Assembly: GCF_932294415.1 (NCBI RefSeq)
Contig: NC_065542.1
Location: 1,691,501 to 1,755,500 of the forward strand
DNA from: Quercus robur
Taxonomy: Eukaryota > Streptophyta > Magnoliopsida > Fagales > Fagaceae
Direction: 5' to 3'
DNA: 64,000 nucleotides
Of the stretch, positions 37,401 through 49,640 are shown piece by piece. Numbering within the stretch: the first letter of the stretch is position 1; each line of letters starts with the position of its first letter. Under the pieces are notes generated by a model. That model saw only the letters and a program-made list of their open reading frames with translations, searched no databases and was not told where the DNA came from. The translations under genes were made by a program, and so were the position numbers.

Positions 37401-37990
37401 CCAATACCGTTACGGTTCGTTACAAAATTGTGTCCTTACAATTACTATTATTGAAAATGGAACTTGCATTTCCCCCACCCCCATTAATTATGCTATTTAC
37501 TGGGCTTTAGCTAATTCCACTCTCCAACAGTTTTTCAGATAAATTTGCTGTACCTCGAGCATGGAGCTTGTTTAACTGGTGGTGATTGGAGTATTTGCCA
37601 ATTGAGAGAGTTATGCTATGATTGGTTGGTGACTCAACTTACTAAATTTATTGAGGCCATAGCTAATTCTATCAGAGGTTGGACTCTTGAGTTTTGTTAG
37701 CCTTGGGCATGGTAGGCCTAGATTCTGTCGTTGAGGTTGCCTATCCTAAGAAGGATGGTGATTTGATGTTGATCCATTTGGAGTCTTGGAATTTCGTGTA
37801 TATTTGGATACATTATTTGTAATTTGTATTGTTTGTAAATGTCTCATAAAGCTCTGACTTATATTGTGGAGAGATCAATATGTTTATTTATTTTATCATT
37901 TGGAAAGAAAAAAAAAATCCCCTTCAATTCCTTTTGAAGGTTTGGTTTCGCATGCTTTGAACCCTTTTGGGTTTGGGGCGTGACACATTT
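34500..37990 (+). mobile_element. Probable old LTR retrotransposon sequence (boundaries uncertain)
   Basis: The non-coding sequence has the look of a long plant Gypsy-type LTR. It includes promoter-proximal GGTAAGTAG / GATTGGTTGAATGCGG phrases near 35700-35780, GTGTGATTTTCCGGTGATCACC at 36234, and a GGGGCGTGACA end near 37976. Between 36290 and 36540 about four imperfect units of roughly 65 bp carry CCCATGGGG(GG/CC)-AAGAG. No gag or pol was found. A 714-bp solo LTR of another family is nested inside. The family assignment is inference. Confidence 0.4.
36722..37445 (+). mobile_element. 714-bp solo LTR, related to the element at 50.8-57.3 kb
   Basis: 36727-37440 starts TGTGGGTCCGGG and ends TGTCCTTACA (TG..CA), with a perfect 5-bp target duplication ATTAC on both sides (36722-36726 and 37441-37445). 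Its 3' part (CTCTACAAATGATATTGT, TTTACGTGCGAACCCAA, TGTCC.TACA) parallels the LTRs of the 50.85 kb element, so it is a diverged member of the same group. A C10 run is at about 36997. Only one LTR remains, presumably after LTR-LTR recombination. Confidence 0.9.
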
Positions 37991-37994
37991 TCTT

Positions 37995-38720
37995 TTTCTT
38001 TTTTTTCCCATTTTAGCTTACATTTTTCGTTTTTTCCCCCTAATAAGATATTTTTAACAAAATTATCTACTAGGAACATGAGAATAACTTTATACAATTT
38101 ATATTTTTCATTTTCTCATTTCTCTTTTTTACCAAATAAAAAAAAATGTTTTCCATCACTTTACTTTTAAACCTCTCCAACTAAACAGCACGAGAAAATA
38201 TTTTTTTAAACAAAATTATCTCTTTTCTCTATTCTATTCTCTCACTTTTTTATCACTAATCAAACCAATCCTAAATAATTTTTTTTTTTTTTTTGGTTAA
38301 AACAATCCTAAATAACTAGTATTTTGTTTTTGTGCCCGTAGCACATTTCACCAAAAAAAAAAAATAATAATACAAGTGGAGAGCAACTCTCTTACTTGAA
38401 GTTTTTTTTTTTTTTTGGGTGGGACCTCTTACTTGAAGTTGTAAATTACTAGCATGAGTTTTTACATGGCATTTTTAACTTTCACATAGCTTGCTGGACT
38501 GACATAGGGAATTCAAATTCGTGTTGCCCAGTAGTAATGTGAAAATACCAAAATGGTCAAAATACCACGTGACTTGGTGGACTGCCATAGGGAATCTAAA
38601 TTGGCCACTTGCCCGTCCTCGTTGACTGGGAATCTATTACGCTATCCCATGCAGCACAATATTTGGTGGGCCGACAACATTTTGCTTCAAAACGCCAAAT
38701 CAACAGTCTATACTGCATTG
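37995..38720. repeat. Dispersed duplicated segment, copy 1
   Basis: It matches about 43060-43620 in order: ATAAGATATTTTTAACAAAA, ATTATCTACTAGGAAC.TGAG, TTTTCCATCACTT, CTCTCCAACTAAACAG, AAGTTGTAAATTACTAGCAT, GGACTGACATAGG, GTGGACTGCCATAGGGA, and CGACAACATTTTGCTTC. Part of it recurs around 40820-40940 and 42640-42740. It is not coding. The short frames here are shadows of T-rich DNA. Confidence 0.8.
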
Positions 38721-39320
38721 AGACCAGGGCCGGCCGAAACCAAAAAAACAAAATTTTCCTTAGAAAAAAAAAAAAAAAAAAAACCTCAATTTTCATGATT
38801 AAAGGCTCTAATTTTTATAAAATTATAAATATATATATATTTTTTAAAGATTATACATTTTTTTTATTAAAGATGTTAAGAATATTATAAATTTCTTATA
38901 AAAAAAAAAAGATACTACAAATTTTACTACTGGCTAACAAATTGTCATGTTATTAATCACAAAAACGTGATATAAATATTCATTAATTAAATTGATGAAA
39001 TTCATCAATGAGAGTCAATATTACATTATATTTTGAACATTTTATAGTACTTTTGATTAGCACATTTTTTTTTTTTTTTCATTTCTATTAATACTCTCAA
39101 AGTATGAGATCAATAAAACCTAAACCAATTGAAACCCTAAAATATTTCAAAAAGATGTTGCAAATGTGTTAAATAATCAATTATAGATTAATCTTTCCTA
39201 ATAGTTTAAGATTTTAATTTTTGTAAACTAATATCCTACAAAGCCACATACCAAATAATATTTATCTATCTCTCTTAAAAACAAGATATAATAATAAAAA
39301 TTAGATTACAACTTTACTTA

Positions 39321-39778
39321 ACTATGCATCGTAATATATCCAAAATAAAGTATCTTTTTTAATCATAATATATTTTTATTAATATTTATAGTTCAACTAT
39401 GATATTCAATTTTCTATATGAAATTAACATTAGTTTAGTTAATATTATTCATCAAATTATGTATTCAATGTATCAAATTAACCTTAATTTGATTAGTATT
39501 AAATAATTTTGTTTAATTAATATTTACATAGTAAACGCTCCGCATATTTACTTAACTATGCATCGTAATATATCCAAAATAAAGTATCTTTTTTAATCAT
39601 AATATATTTTTATTAATATTTATAGTTCAACTATGATATTCAATTCTCTATATGAAATTAACATTAGTTTAGTTAATATTATTCATCAAATTATGTATTT
39701 AATGTATCAAATTAACCTTAATTTGATTAGTATTAAATAATTTTGTTTAATTAATATTTACATATTAAACGCTCCGTA
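39321..39778. repeat. Tandem duplication of a 234-bp AT-rich unit
   Basis: Unit 1 begins at ACTATGCATCGTAATATATC (39321) and unit 2 at the same words 234 bp later (39555). Both end near AAACGCTCCG(C/T)ATA. Only a few differences are visible (TTTTCTA/TTCTCTA, GTATTCAATG/GTATTTAATG), so the duplication is young compared with its surroundings. Confidence 0.92.
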
Positions 39779-39946
39779 TAAATTTTTCACCTTAGACCCT
39801 AAATTATGTCAACCGCTCATGATTGAGACAATATTAGTATTTATGCATTTTATGGGCAAATTAATAAAAATTTCTTCCCCTTTTCATTTTTTTTTTTTTT
39901 AGATTCCTACTTTTCTATCACTAATCAAGCATATCCTAAATAACTG

Positions 39947-40817
39947 TTTTGTACTGAGACATTTTAATATTATTTAATTGAATTAGATAAATTTTACAAG
40001 GTAAATGTAATTATATGAAAGTTAATATGAAAGATAAAGAGTTAGTAAAATGTTTAATCCCACATTAAAAATGAGAGAGACTATTTTATTTTTTTTAATT
40101 GTAGTGATTAAGAAGCTGATATGTATTGGAGCAAATATTAAGCTGGATACATTCTGAATATTTTTCATATCTATTGGTGAGTAAATGACCTTTTTTATTA
40201 TGAAAAATGAAGAGTCATTCACCCATTTAATAGATTAGCTGTTAGTCCTATTTATTCCTTCAAAAACTTCTCCTTTGATCTATTAATTGTATAACTCCAA
40301 TCGATCAGATTTATGTCTAGCAATTAATCTTGTAACATCAACTACATCAGAATTATGGACCTAATTAATCATATTACTTTGGGTAATAATTTTCTGAGGC
40401 CCATTGAGCCTATAAATAGACTCATTTAGACTCAATATAATATACAACGTTACAAACACAAAAAACAAATCCAACAATTACAAGCATTCTTATACCCTAA
40501 AAAAATAGAGAGGTTCTTGGCAAGGAAATGTGTTCTTTCTGGTGAAGTTTTGGGTTGAATACTTTGTGCAGAGGTTGTTCAAGCCATACAACATTTATTG
40601 GGCCGTTGTATCTTGAGAGACAAGTCAGAGAAGGTTTGCATTGGTTACAAAATTTAGCCAACTAAGAGTTTGAATCTTTTTAAAGAGAGCAAGTGTCACG
40701 GCTTAGTCCAGATAGTGTTGTATAATTTTTCTCTTCAAATTAATAATATTCAAAAGTATTATTTAGTTTCTCTTTGTGTTTTTTCTCCATTATTATTGTG
40801 TTTTCTCCAACATTTTG
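39947..40817 (+). mobile_element. Probable solo LTR of about 860 bp
   Basis: The sequence between TTTTG (39947-39951) and TTTTG (40813-40817) interrupts the duplicated segment CTAAATAACT..TTTTG..GTGCCCG.AGCACATTTCACC, which is continuous at about 38310-38350. It ends CTCCAACA and begins TGTACTGAG if the TG at 39950 is used. CCTATAAATAGACTC at about 40408 is a good TATA box, with a transcript-like region and AATAA-rich tail after it. No coding sequence is present. An empty paralogous site supports insertion. Confidence 0.65.
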
Positions 40818-41089
40818 TTTTGGTGCCCGAGCACATTTCACCAAAAAAAAAAAAAAAAAAAAAAAAAACAAACAAACAAACAAAAACAAGTGGAGCACAA
40901 TTGTAGGGAATTCAAAACTCTCTTACTTGAAGTTGTAAAAAACATGTTTGGTAAGGTTGTTTAATTAAGAGTTTGTTAGTTACAATTTTCAATTCAAGGT
41001 GTTTAAACACTATATTTTAAGAATACATCTAGACTAGTTTTTAGTTTTTGAGTAACGATGTTGATTTAGAAAAATGTGAGACCCATGGA

Positions 41090-41350
41090 TTTAACAATGC
41101 ACAACCATATTTTCTTTCTCTCTCCGGACTTTTCTTTTTTCTTTCTCTCTCTCTTGCACGTTGTTGTTCTTTATTCTTCTTTCTTTTTCTCTTTGTCTTC
41201 CTGTTTCTCTTGGACGCCGCCACTCTCTCTTCTTCTTTTCTTTATTTATTTATTTATGTTTCCTCTTTCTCTCCTGTACGTTGTCTTCTTCAATTTTTTT
41301 TTCTCTCTCTCTTTCTCTCTTGCACGCTGTCAACTGTCTCTCTCTTCAGT
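41090..41350. repeat. CTTT/CTCT-rich low-complexity tract
   Basis: Pyrimidine-rich sequence with two imperfect copies of TCTCTTGCACG(T/C)TGT and TTCTTCTTT blocks. It yields long Ser/Phe/Leu frames in several phases that do not represent proteins. Confidence 0.7.
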
Positions 41351-42325
41351 TTTTAGATTTGGTGTGTTGGGTTATTTTATAGGTTTTGTAAATTGGAATT
41401 TTGTGAACTATTTTAAATTTCTTTTGCAAATTTGTGTGTTAGTATGTTTAGCTCGAAAGGAAAAAGATGTGGGAAGAGAAGAGGTTCTCAATTTTGGTTG
41501 ATTTGGGTGAAATTTTATAGATTTTTGGTTTATTGGGTCTTTTAACCTAGAGAGCGAGAGAGGGAGAGGAAGAAGGAGAGAGGTATGGCTAACAACAAAA
41601 TGTGGGAGTTTCTCTCTGGTTAAATAAAAATATTTTTTTTTGTCAGAAAAATTACCAATTTTGTTTAAAAATACGTACACATATTAAATATATAATTATT
41701 ATTTTTATTTTAAAATATGTTATTTAAAATACAGTGCCAAATATATTTTTTACGTTATGAATATAGTCCAATTAATGAATACCCTTAAGACATTTATTAA
41801 AAACCATATTAAAAAATTTTAATACCATTTTAATGAGAAATTGAAAAAGTTATTAAAACATTATTTTTTTTTTTCATTTTCTCATAAAAACTTGAGAAAT
41901 TTATATTTATAATATTTTCATAACAAATCCTTAAGTGATAGGTTATTATTTGTTGTTACGGATGGGCAAATAAATAATTTAAGTTATAAATTCAAATTAT
42001 AACCAATAAAAACTTACCACCTATGGGAGTCCGTTAACTTTTTCCTTAAGTTTATGATAATAATTTTGAAAATGGTATCATTTTACTTAAAAGACAACAC
42101 ATTAAATTATGTTCTCTTAAAAAGTCGAACTATCTAAACTTGACAAACAATTTGGGACAAAGAGAGTAATAATATATACATAGTATTTTTTTTATACAAA
42201 TTTTCAAATTTTTTGCAATCACTTAATCATTGTAAGAGTGGACAAAAAAGAATATTACAAGAATTTCTCTATGAGTCATGAAGTATACTATATGAATTTC
42301 TTTCTGCATTAAAAAGAAGGGAAAT

Positions 42326-42500
42326 GTTAACAAATGCCCTCAAGGCAATTGATAACAAACCATTTTAAAAAAAAATTTATGAGAAAAGGAAAAAAAAAAA
42401 AAAAACAGTTGGTGTTTTGACAAATTTTTCTATTTTCCATAAAAGTGGTGGCAAATTTTTTCTAAAATGGATTGTTAACCATTACCCTAAGGATACCTGT
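42326..42500. mobile_element. MITE-like copy of the ...AACGAGTGCCCTTA family
   Basis: The left end ATGTTAACAAATGCCCTCAAGG and right end GGATTGTTAACCATTACCCTAAGG are inverted relatives of the palindromic element at 46186-46360. Further degraded relatives occur at about 41768 and 43885-44215. A poly-A run of about 65 follows at 42512-42575. Confidence 0.5.
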
Positions 42501-42509
42501 CAACTTGGC

Positions 42510-42577
<68 letters not shown>

Positions 42578-43059
42578 TGGGTGGCAAATGTGAGAGACAT
42601 GGCGCAAATTTACACGTTCAGTTTTTTTTTTTTTCTCTAATAAGATTTTTTTTTTTAAATGATTTACTAGAAAAATGAAAGTAAATTTATTCAATTTGTA
42701 TATATCTTTTATTCTCTTATTTTTCTTTTCAACAAAGTAAAGAAGTTTTTCATCTTATGAAAAATAAAAAATAAAAAAAAGTTTTCATCAATCCACTTTT
42801 TCATTTCTCCAACAAAAAATAAAAAATATACTTATTTCTCTTTTTAACAAAGTAAAGAAGTTTTTCATCTTATCAAAAATAATAAAAAATAAGAAAGTGC
42901 ATTTGATTAGGAGGTGAGACAGGAAAAAATAGTGGGGCTCGACAGTTTTCTCTCTGAGTTCATAAAAATTCAATTCTCTCAAAATGGAGAGAAAATAGAG
43001 AGGAAGAAAAGAGGGGTTGATGGAATTACCCATTTACCCCCAATCCTCCCCCCACAACT

Positions 43060-43620
43060 CTATATGTTGATCTCTCTCTTTTTCTTTTTCTTTTTTTCCA
43101 TTCTAACTTCTATTTTTTGTTTTTTTTTTCCTGATAAGATATTTTAAAAAAATTATCTACTAGGAACGTGAGAATAAATTTATACAATTTATATTTTTTA
43201 TCTTCTCTTTTTTTTATCAAACAAAAAAATTGTTTTCCATCACTTCACTCTTACATCTCTCCAACTAAACAGTACGAAGTAAAATTAAAATATTTTCTAT
43301 CCTCTCACTTTATTATTACTAATCAAACCAATTTTAAATAACTAAATATTTTCACTACAAGTGGAGCGCAACTCACTAACTTGAAGTTGTAAATTACTAG
43401 CATGAGTTTTTATATGGCATTTTTTAGTTTCACATGGCTTGGTGGACTGACATAGGTAATTGAAATCCGTGTTGACAGGTAATGTGAAAATATCAAAATA
43501 GTCAAAATAGCACGTGATTTGGTGGACTGCCATAGGGAGTCTAAACACGTGATTTGGTCGGCCGACAACATTTTGCTTCGTAACACCAAATTAACAGTCT
43601 ATTCTGTATAGTGACAAAAT
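43060..43620. repeat. Dispersed duplicated segment, copy 2
   Basis: Collinear with 37995-38720 (see the shared phrases there). It differs by small indels and lacks some of the T-runs. It is followed by an A23 run at about 43697. Confidence 0.8.
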
Positions 43621-44563
43621 CTTTATTTTATTCTACCAAAAAAAGTTTTCTTTTTAAATTTTTTTTATTCTTGTCTCGGAATTTGCTACGCCGAAAAAAA
43701 AAAAAAAAAAAAAAAAACCTGTCTCAAGTGGTTAGTCTTTTATTTATTTTAATGTGTCTAAAAAAATATAACCTTTTTTGAAAAGTTAATAACTAAATTT
43801 CTTAATTTATTTATTTTTTACTTTTTACTTTTTTTAAAAAAAATATCAATGCCATTTTTTCATTAGAGTTTAAATTAAAGGTCTGATTAATAAATGTCCT
43901 AAAGGTATTTATCAATGAACTATATTAAAAAACTTTAATACAATTTTTATGAAAATTATCAAAAAAATTATCAAAATATTTATTGTTTCTTTTTTTTTTC
44001 TATAAAAACTTAAGAAATGTTATGTTCATAACATTTTCATAATAAATCTTTAAATGTTAGGTTGTTATTCGTTGTTATGGATGAGAAAAAAAAATTTTAT
44101 GAATTCAAATTAGAACGAACAAAAACTTAAATCCTATAATTTATTGTGAAAATATTGAAAATGTAATACTTCTCTAAAAATTTTCTTAAAATGATTCATT
44201 AACTAATTCCTTTAGAAAATACGTTAGCTTTTTCCTTAAATTAATGATAATAGTTTTGAAAATGACATCCTTTTACATAAAAGAAGACACATTATGTTAT
44301 CTTAAAAATTTAGACTTTTTGAACATGACAAACAATTTGGGATATAGAAAGTAATAATATATACATCGTATTTTTTTTAAACAAATTTTCAAATTTTTTG
44401 CGATGAATTGGTCATTGTAAGAGTGGACATAAAAGTATATTGCATGAATTTCTTTAAGAGTCGTGAAGTATTACATGAATTTCTTTTTTGCATTAAAAAG
44501 AAACAGAAAAAAATAATAATAAATTAAAAAGATTGAAGTCAACGATGACTACAGCTCATCTTT

Positions 44564-45033
44564 AAGGGTGTGTTTGGTTGGGGTCAAAACAGGAAGGATG
44601 GAAAATAGGGAGAAGAAAATAGGGTGGAAAATGCTGTTTTTCATTGTTTGGTTAAGGAAAGAAAATAGGAGAAACAGAAAATAGAGGAGAAAGTTTTCCC
44701 TTCTGGACCCACTTTTTTTATCTTCCTAAATTGGGAGGAAAATGAGGAGAGAAAAGTGATAAGAAATGCATTTTACACAAATACTCCCATTTTATTACAC
44801 TTACCTACCCTTCTCACTTTCCCACTATTATATAATAAGGACATAATAGTCAATTATATAAACTATATTTTCCATCCTCCCCTTTTTCTCTCTAACCAAA
44901 CAAAAAAGTTTTCCACTCTCCCACTTTTTCACTCCTCCAACCAAACATACATGAGGGAAAACCAAAATTTTTCTATCTTCCCACTAATTTTTCATCCTCC
45001 CAATTTTCCACTCCTCCAACCAAACGAACCCTA
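44564..45033. mobile_element. MITE with GGGTGTGTTTGGTTGG ends
   Basis: The left end GGGTGTGTTTGGTTGGGGTC and the inverted right end GGGTTCGTTTGGTTGGAGGA are clear terminal inverted repeats. The interior repeats CCTCC(C/A)A..TTTTCCA(C/T)C(C/T). There is no coding capacity. The class (hAT-like or other) is not certain because no clean target duplication was read. Confidence 0.7.
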
Positions 45034-45282
45034 ACATTTCTGAAAATATATATCGTGGATTTTAAGTTGTTAACTGAGGAAGTCTTACGCTTACCTAACT
45101 CGTAGTAAAATAAGCTACACCAGTTTTGAGAAAGTGAATTGCTTTGATCGTCCATTATTCTTTCTCCAATAACTCATAGCATCCACTCTATTTCTCTTCA
45201 TTTTAGCTATCCCTATCTTTAGAGTGTTTAGCTTTCGGGTATATTGAAAGATGAAACCATTTGAAAACAAAATAAATAAAAT

Positions 45283-45846
45283 CATGTTACTATGGTTGTC
45301 AAAATCTTGATTTGGATTTTACAATCCTATGATTTTACGATATCACCTATCCAAAACAATCTGGATCTTTCATGGATTTTGGTAGGATCGCTACAATCGT
45401 TCAACATCGGTAGAATCGAATGAATTTGACGATCCTAAACGATTCTAGTTTCTTGTAATATTTTTTAACTTGACAAAAGCTTAGTTGGATCCAAATGAAA
45501 AATAACATCCCAATAGACCTTCTAAGGTAGAGAGATAGAGTATCAGTTGGACCTAAATAAAAAATAACATCCCAATAGAGTATAACATTTTGAGGTTTTT
45601 GACTTTTTTAAATAATAATTACAAATTGACATAGTGATGTATGGTAATTACATCAGATGAATGCAATTTTTTGGTTTTTTTATGAATGAATGTATAATTT
45701 ATGTGATTATTTAACTTACCAATGTGTTTTTTTTTTTTCAAATAATGTGAAATTTTACGATCCACAATCCGATCTTACGATCCATGATTCTACTTACTTC
45801 CCACGATCCTACACAGGATCTTGAATTTGACAACCTTACATGTGAT
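45283..45846. mobile_element. 548-bp hAT-type MITE
   Basis: The element 45291-45838 has inverted ends TATGGTTGTCAAA and TAAGGTTGTCAAA. The flanks CATGTTAC (45283-45290) and CATGTGAT (45839-45846) look like an aged 8-bp duplication (6 of 8 match). The interior is full of GATCCTACGATT-like words, typical subterminal repeats. No transposase. Confidence 0.75.
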
Positions 45847-45919
45847 TCTGTAAGAGGGAAAAGGCAAGTGAACAGAAAATAAGTGGTTGAGAAGGGCTAC
45901 ACATTTTAAGGGATTGAGA

Positions 45920-46140
45920 TTAGGTGAGTATTGCACCTAGTGCAATAGCATTGGATAACTGAGATTAAAATTTGAATTTTTAACTTTCAATCTCAACCAT
46001 TGAATTAAAAAAGTTATAAAAAAATATTTAAAAGTTAAAGTTAAAAAATAGGATGGTCAAAATCGATGTGAGAGTAAGTTGGTGTAATTGCACCTTGTAC
46101 AATACCTTAAGTATTGCATTGGATCCAAATCCATTCTCAA
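45920..46140. mobile_element. MITE-like element with GTATTGCAC ends
   Basis: GAGTATTGCACCTAGTGCAATA on the left and GTACAATACCTTAAGTATTG on the right share words with the ends of the long-TIR element at 46555 (GTGCAATACCTAGGGCATTGC). The block TTTCAATCTCAACCATTGAA-TTAAAAA recurs at about 46430-46510. These look like deletion derivatives of the Mutator-type element next door. Confidence 0.5.
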
Positions 46141-46185
46141 ATGAAAGATATTATTCTCAAGTCTCATACCAAAAAAATAAGAGTC

Positions 46186-46360
46186 ATGCTAACGAGTGCC
46201 CTTAGGACACTGGTTAAGAATCCAATTAAAGAAAGTTTTTATAGGAAAAGAAAAAAAAACAATTAATGTTTTGACAGTTTTTTTCATTTCTCATAAAAGT
46301 GATGTGAAAACTTTCTTTAATTAGATTCTTAACTAGTGCTCTAAGGGCACTCGTTAGCAT
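46186..46360. mobile_element. 175-bp palindromic MITE
   Basis: Nearly the whole element is an inverted repeat: ATGCTAACGAGTGCCCTTAG at the left and its complement CTAAGGGCACTCGTTAGCAT at the right. The match continues for about 53 bp per arm, including GTTAAGAATC(C/T)AATTAAAG. The centre is an A-rich spacer. It could fold into a long hairpin RNA if transcribed. Confidence 0.88.
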
Positions 46361-46545
46361 TTTTCAAAAAATAATATAGGAGATATTTGTCAATGTCAAA
46401 TGTTAATCGGTGATATTTGGATGGCTGAGATTGAAAGTTGATATTTGTCAATCTCAACCATTAAATTAAAAAAAATGTTAAAGAGTTAAAAAGTTAAAAT
46501 TAAAAAATAAGATGATAAAAATTAATGTGAGATGAATCGGTGGTA

Positions 46546-48853
46546 CACTGAATCGGACCGTGCAATACCTAGGGCATTGCGCGGTGTGCAATTCTATTAA
46601 TATAAACCGTCGATTTAATCTAACGTTTATAAATTTGACACCTCGTATAAGACACCCTGACGATCCGCATGATTCACTTTTGCCTTTCCCTTCTCTATTC
46701 TTTTGTCTTCAGTTTGTCCAAATTTCAGAAAGAAATAGTCTCTCTCTGACTTACCGTCTTACCCTTGATCTTTCTCTGGCACACCCATGGTATGTGAATA
46801 AATGAAAAGAGAGTTAGGTCATGGGAGTGGAATAGAATAATTAATGAAAGTAAATGGGGGGTTGGTGGGACAAAATTGTAATAAAATTAAATGTTGTGAA
46901 TAGTTAGGTTCATAGGTCGAAATAAAAATATACTTATATAATTTTTGTTTTAGTGTGGTATCTCTCAACTATGACAGTATGATTTTTCTTATATAAAGTT
47001 AGGAAAAGAGGTTAATGGATGTTTTAAAGTATTTATGTAGTGAATATATTTTTTTTTTAAATTATGGACAAATTTTTTACAAAAAAATTATTTTAATAAA
47101 AATTGTTTACTATTTTCATATTTCTTATAAAATAATATCAAAGTTTTCTTAAAATAATTTATTGACCCTTATTCAATGAATATCATTTAACACATTTAAC
47201 TATTTAAGACTGTCCATGAAATTATCAAGCAAAAAGCAAAAGTATATTATATAAAACCACATTCTAAGTAGATGTGTCAATTTCATATTATGAAATAATG
47301 TGTTTATTTAAAAAAAATATTATGCCAATAATATTTTTATAAAATTTTCAAAACAAATTAGAAATGATAAATTATTATTAATAAGAAAAAAAAATAATTA
47401 CAATTTTAAAGTTTACTTAAAATCAATCACAACTTCCCGGATATAAATTGTTGTCAAATTATTTTAAAAAGTAGAGCGAAGTCGCAATGTGAAGATAGTC
47501 ACTAGAAAGTACTTCTGTTTCACGTGACACAAGCCAACGTACTACTACCGCCCATGCACTAGTAATCTTGTAGGATTGAGTAGTCACATTTAACAATGAC
47601 AAGTACAGGATTGGCTTTCAGCAATTTTACGTCGGCAGTTCACATTTAACAATGAAATTTGAAAAGCAATCCTACAAGTACAGGATTGAGTAGTCACCTT
47701 CATAATGAGGAGTTCTGAAGTTTTGTTGACAGGATTATTGAGTTGTCATTTTCGCTCCGTAGTCAGTACGAAAGTCTTTATTCAAAGTTCAAAAATCTTT
47801 GCTTTGTCAGTAGAGATTACTAGTGCATGGGCAGTAGTAGTACGTTGGCTTGTGTCACGTGAAACAGAAGTACTTTCTAGTTTCTAGTGAATATCTTCAC
47901 ATTGCGACTTCGCTCTGCTTTTTAAAACAATTTGACAACAATTTATATCCGGGAAGTTGTGATTGATTTTAAGTAAACTTTAAAATTGTAATTATTTTTT
48001 TTCTTATTAATAATAATTTATTATTTCTAATTTATTTTGAAAATTTTATAAAAATATTATTGATATAGTATTTTTTTTAAATAAACACATTATCTCATAA
48101 TATGAAATTGACACATCTACTTAGAATGTGGTTTTATATAATATACTTTTGATTTTTGCTTGATAATTTCATGGACGGTCTTAAATAGTTAAATGTGTTA
48201 AATGGTATTCATTGGATAAGGATCAATAAATTATTTTAAGAAAACTTTGATATTATTTTATAAGAAATATGAAAATAGTAAATAATTTTTATTAAAATGA
48301 TTTTTTTGTAAAAAATTTGTCCATAATTTTTTTAAAAAAAATATTCACTACATAAATACTTTAAAACATCCATTAACTTATTTTCCTAACTTTATATAAG
48401 AAAAATCATACTGTCATAGTTGAGAGATACCACACTAAAACAAAAATTATATAAATATATTTTTATTTCGACAACCTATGAACCTAACTATTCACAACAT
48501 TTAATTTTATTACAATTTTGTCGCACCAACCCCCATTTACTTTCATTAATTATTCAGTTCCACTCCCATGACGTAACTCTTCTTTTCATTTATTCACATA
48601 CCATCGGTGTGCCAGAGAAAAATCAAGGGTAAGACGATTAGAGAGAGAGAGACTGTTTCTTTCTGAAATTTGGACAAACTGAAGACAAAAGAATAGAGAA
48701 GGGAAAGGCAAAAGTGAATCACGCGGATCGTCAGGATGTCTTATACGAGGTGTCAAATTTATAAGCGTTAGATTAAATCGACGGTTTATATTAATAGAAT
48801 TGCACACCGTGCAATACCCTAAGTATTGCACGGGATTTCAATCCCACTGAATC
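46546..48853. mobile_element. Mutator-type element with 1-kb terminal inverted repeats
   Basis: Arms 46555-47567 and 47814-48844 are reverse complements over about 1 kb with few differences, around a 246-bp unique centre. A 9-bp direct repeat CACTGAATC flanks the structure (46546-46554 and 48845-48853), the target-duplication size of the Mutator superfamily. The outer ends are GGACCGTGCAATACC on the left and, inverted from the right, GGATTGAAATCCCGTGCAATAC; the left end seems to lack about 7 bases. The mirror-image 81-codon frames in both arms (46560-46805 plus, 48586-48831 minus) are simply the same DNA. No transposase. Non-autonomous. Confidence 0.88.
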
Positions 48854-48979
48854 AGTCCAACATAGTATGACTATTGAAGACTGTGTGTCTCAAATAGTGA
48901 AGCACATGAGCTGTCGTCTTTTTCCTAATAATTTTAAAAATGTGAAGCAATAATCTTTAAAAAAAAAAAAAAGCTGTGT

Positions 48980-49640
48980 GACACAGTGACAGTAATAATT
49001 CAAGAAACAGACAAGTGAAAGTCATAAAGCAAACAAGCAGTTAAGCAAAAAGTGAAAAAAGTGAAAAAAGTGAAGAATAAGAGGAAAGTGGTCGACAATG
49101 GCTACTTCAAGTCTGTAGTAAAAGGCTACTCATTCTCTGTTTTGCTGAGAAGAAAGAAAATGCTTCTCATTCTCAACTCTCAGTCTCAAGTGAAATACAG
49201 AGTGGAGAAAAACCATCTTTATATTATTTAATTTATTTCTCTCGTTTGTGATCCTCCCTATTTAGTATTTCTTTATCACCTTCAATTGCATACTCCTCTT
49301 GTAAGCTCTCGAAGTGAACAATTCTTCTCAAGAAAATATTCGAGTTTAATTTTCAAGTAAGTCTATTCTTTCAAATATTTCACCACTGTATTTGCATATT
49401 TTAAATATTTAAAAGCATTAATTAGCTTTTGTTTCTATATTTGATCATTTGTTCTTTTGGATCTCCTAGGTTCCTACATCTATCTTCAATTTGAATATCA
49501 GATGGTGTAAATCTTGGGTATCAATTTCGAGTAGTGGACTCAGGACTGGAGGTTAGAGTTGAAATTTTTATATTTTATTTTATTAATTTGAATATTTTAA
49601 ATTGTAGTTCAATTCCACTTATGTCTATATCATCTATTCA
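48980..49640 (+). promoter_or_regulatory. Duplicate of the NLR upstream/leader region (no gene attached)
   Basis: Sequence around 49170-49370 (TCTCAAGTGAAA, TCCTCCC.ATTT, CTCTTGTAA.CTCTC) and 49480-49570 (CATCTATCTTCAATTTGAA, TTTCGAGT) matches 57590-57700 and 59150-59250, upstream of the NLR at 61.4 kb, in the same order. It looks like the promoter and 5' untranslated exons of a former NLR paralogue. Its coding part is absent, replaced by retroelement remnants (about 49700-49930) and then the LTR element at 50849. Confidence 0.65.

Noticed and set aside
41048-41501. Ser/Phe/Leu-rich frames of 102-141 codons, possibly membrane proteins
   Set aside because: They are translations of CTTT/CTCT low-complexity DNA, open in several frames at once and without gene structure.
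42472-42694. Poly-lysine / poly-phenylalanine frames
   Set aside because: They are translation of a homopolymer A run of about 65.
46560-48831. Two 81-codon proteins that are nearly identical on opposite strands
   Set aside because: They are the same DNA in the two arms of the long inverted repeat. Nothing suggests a coding role.
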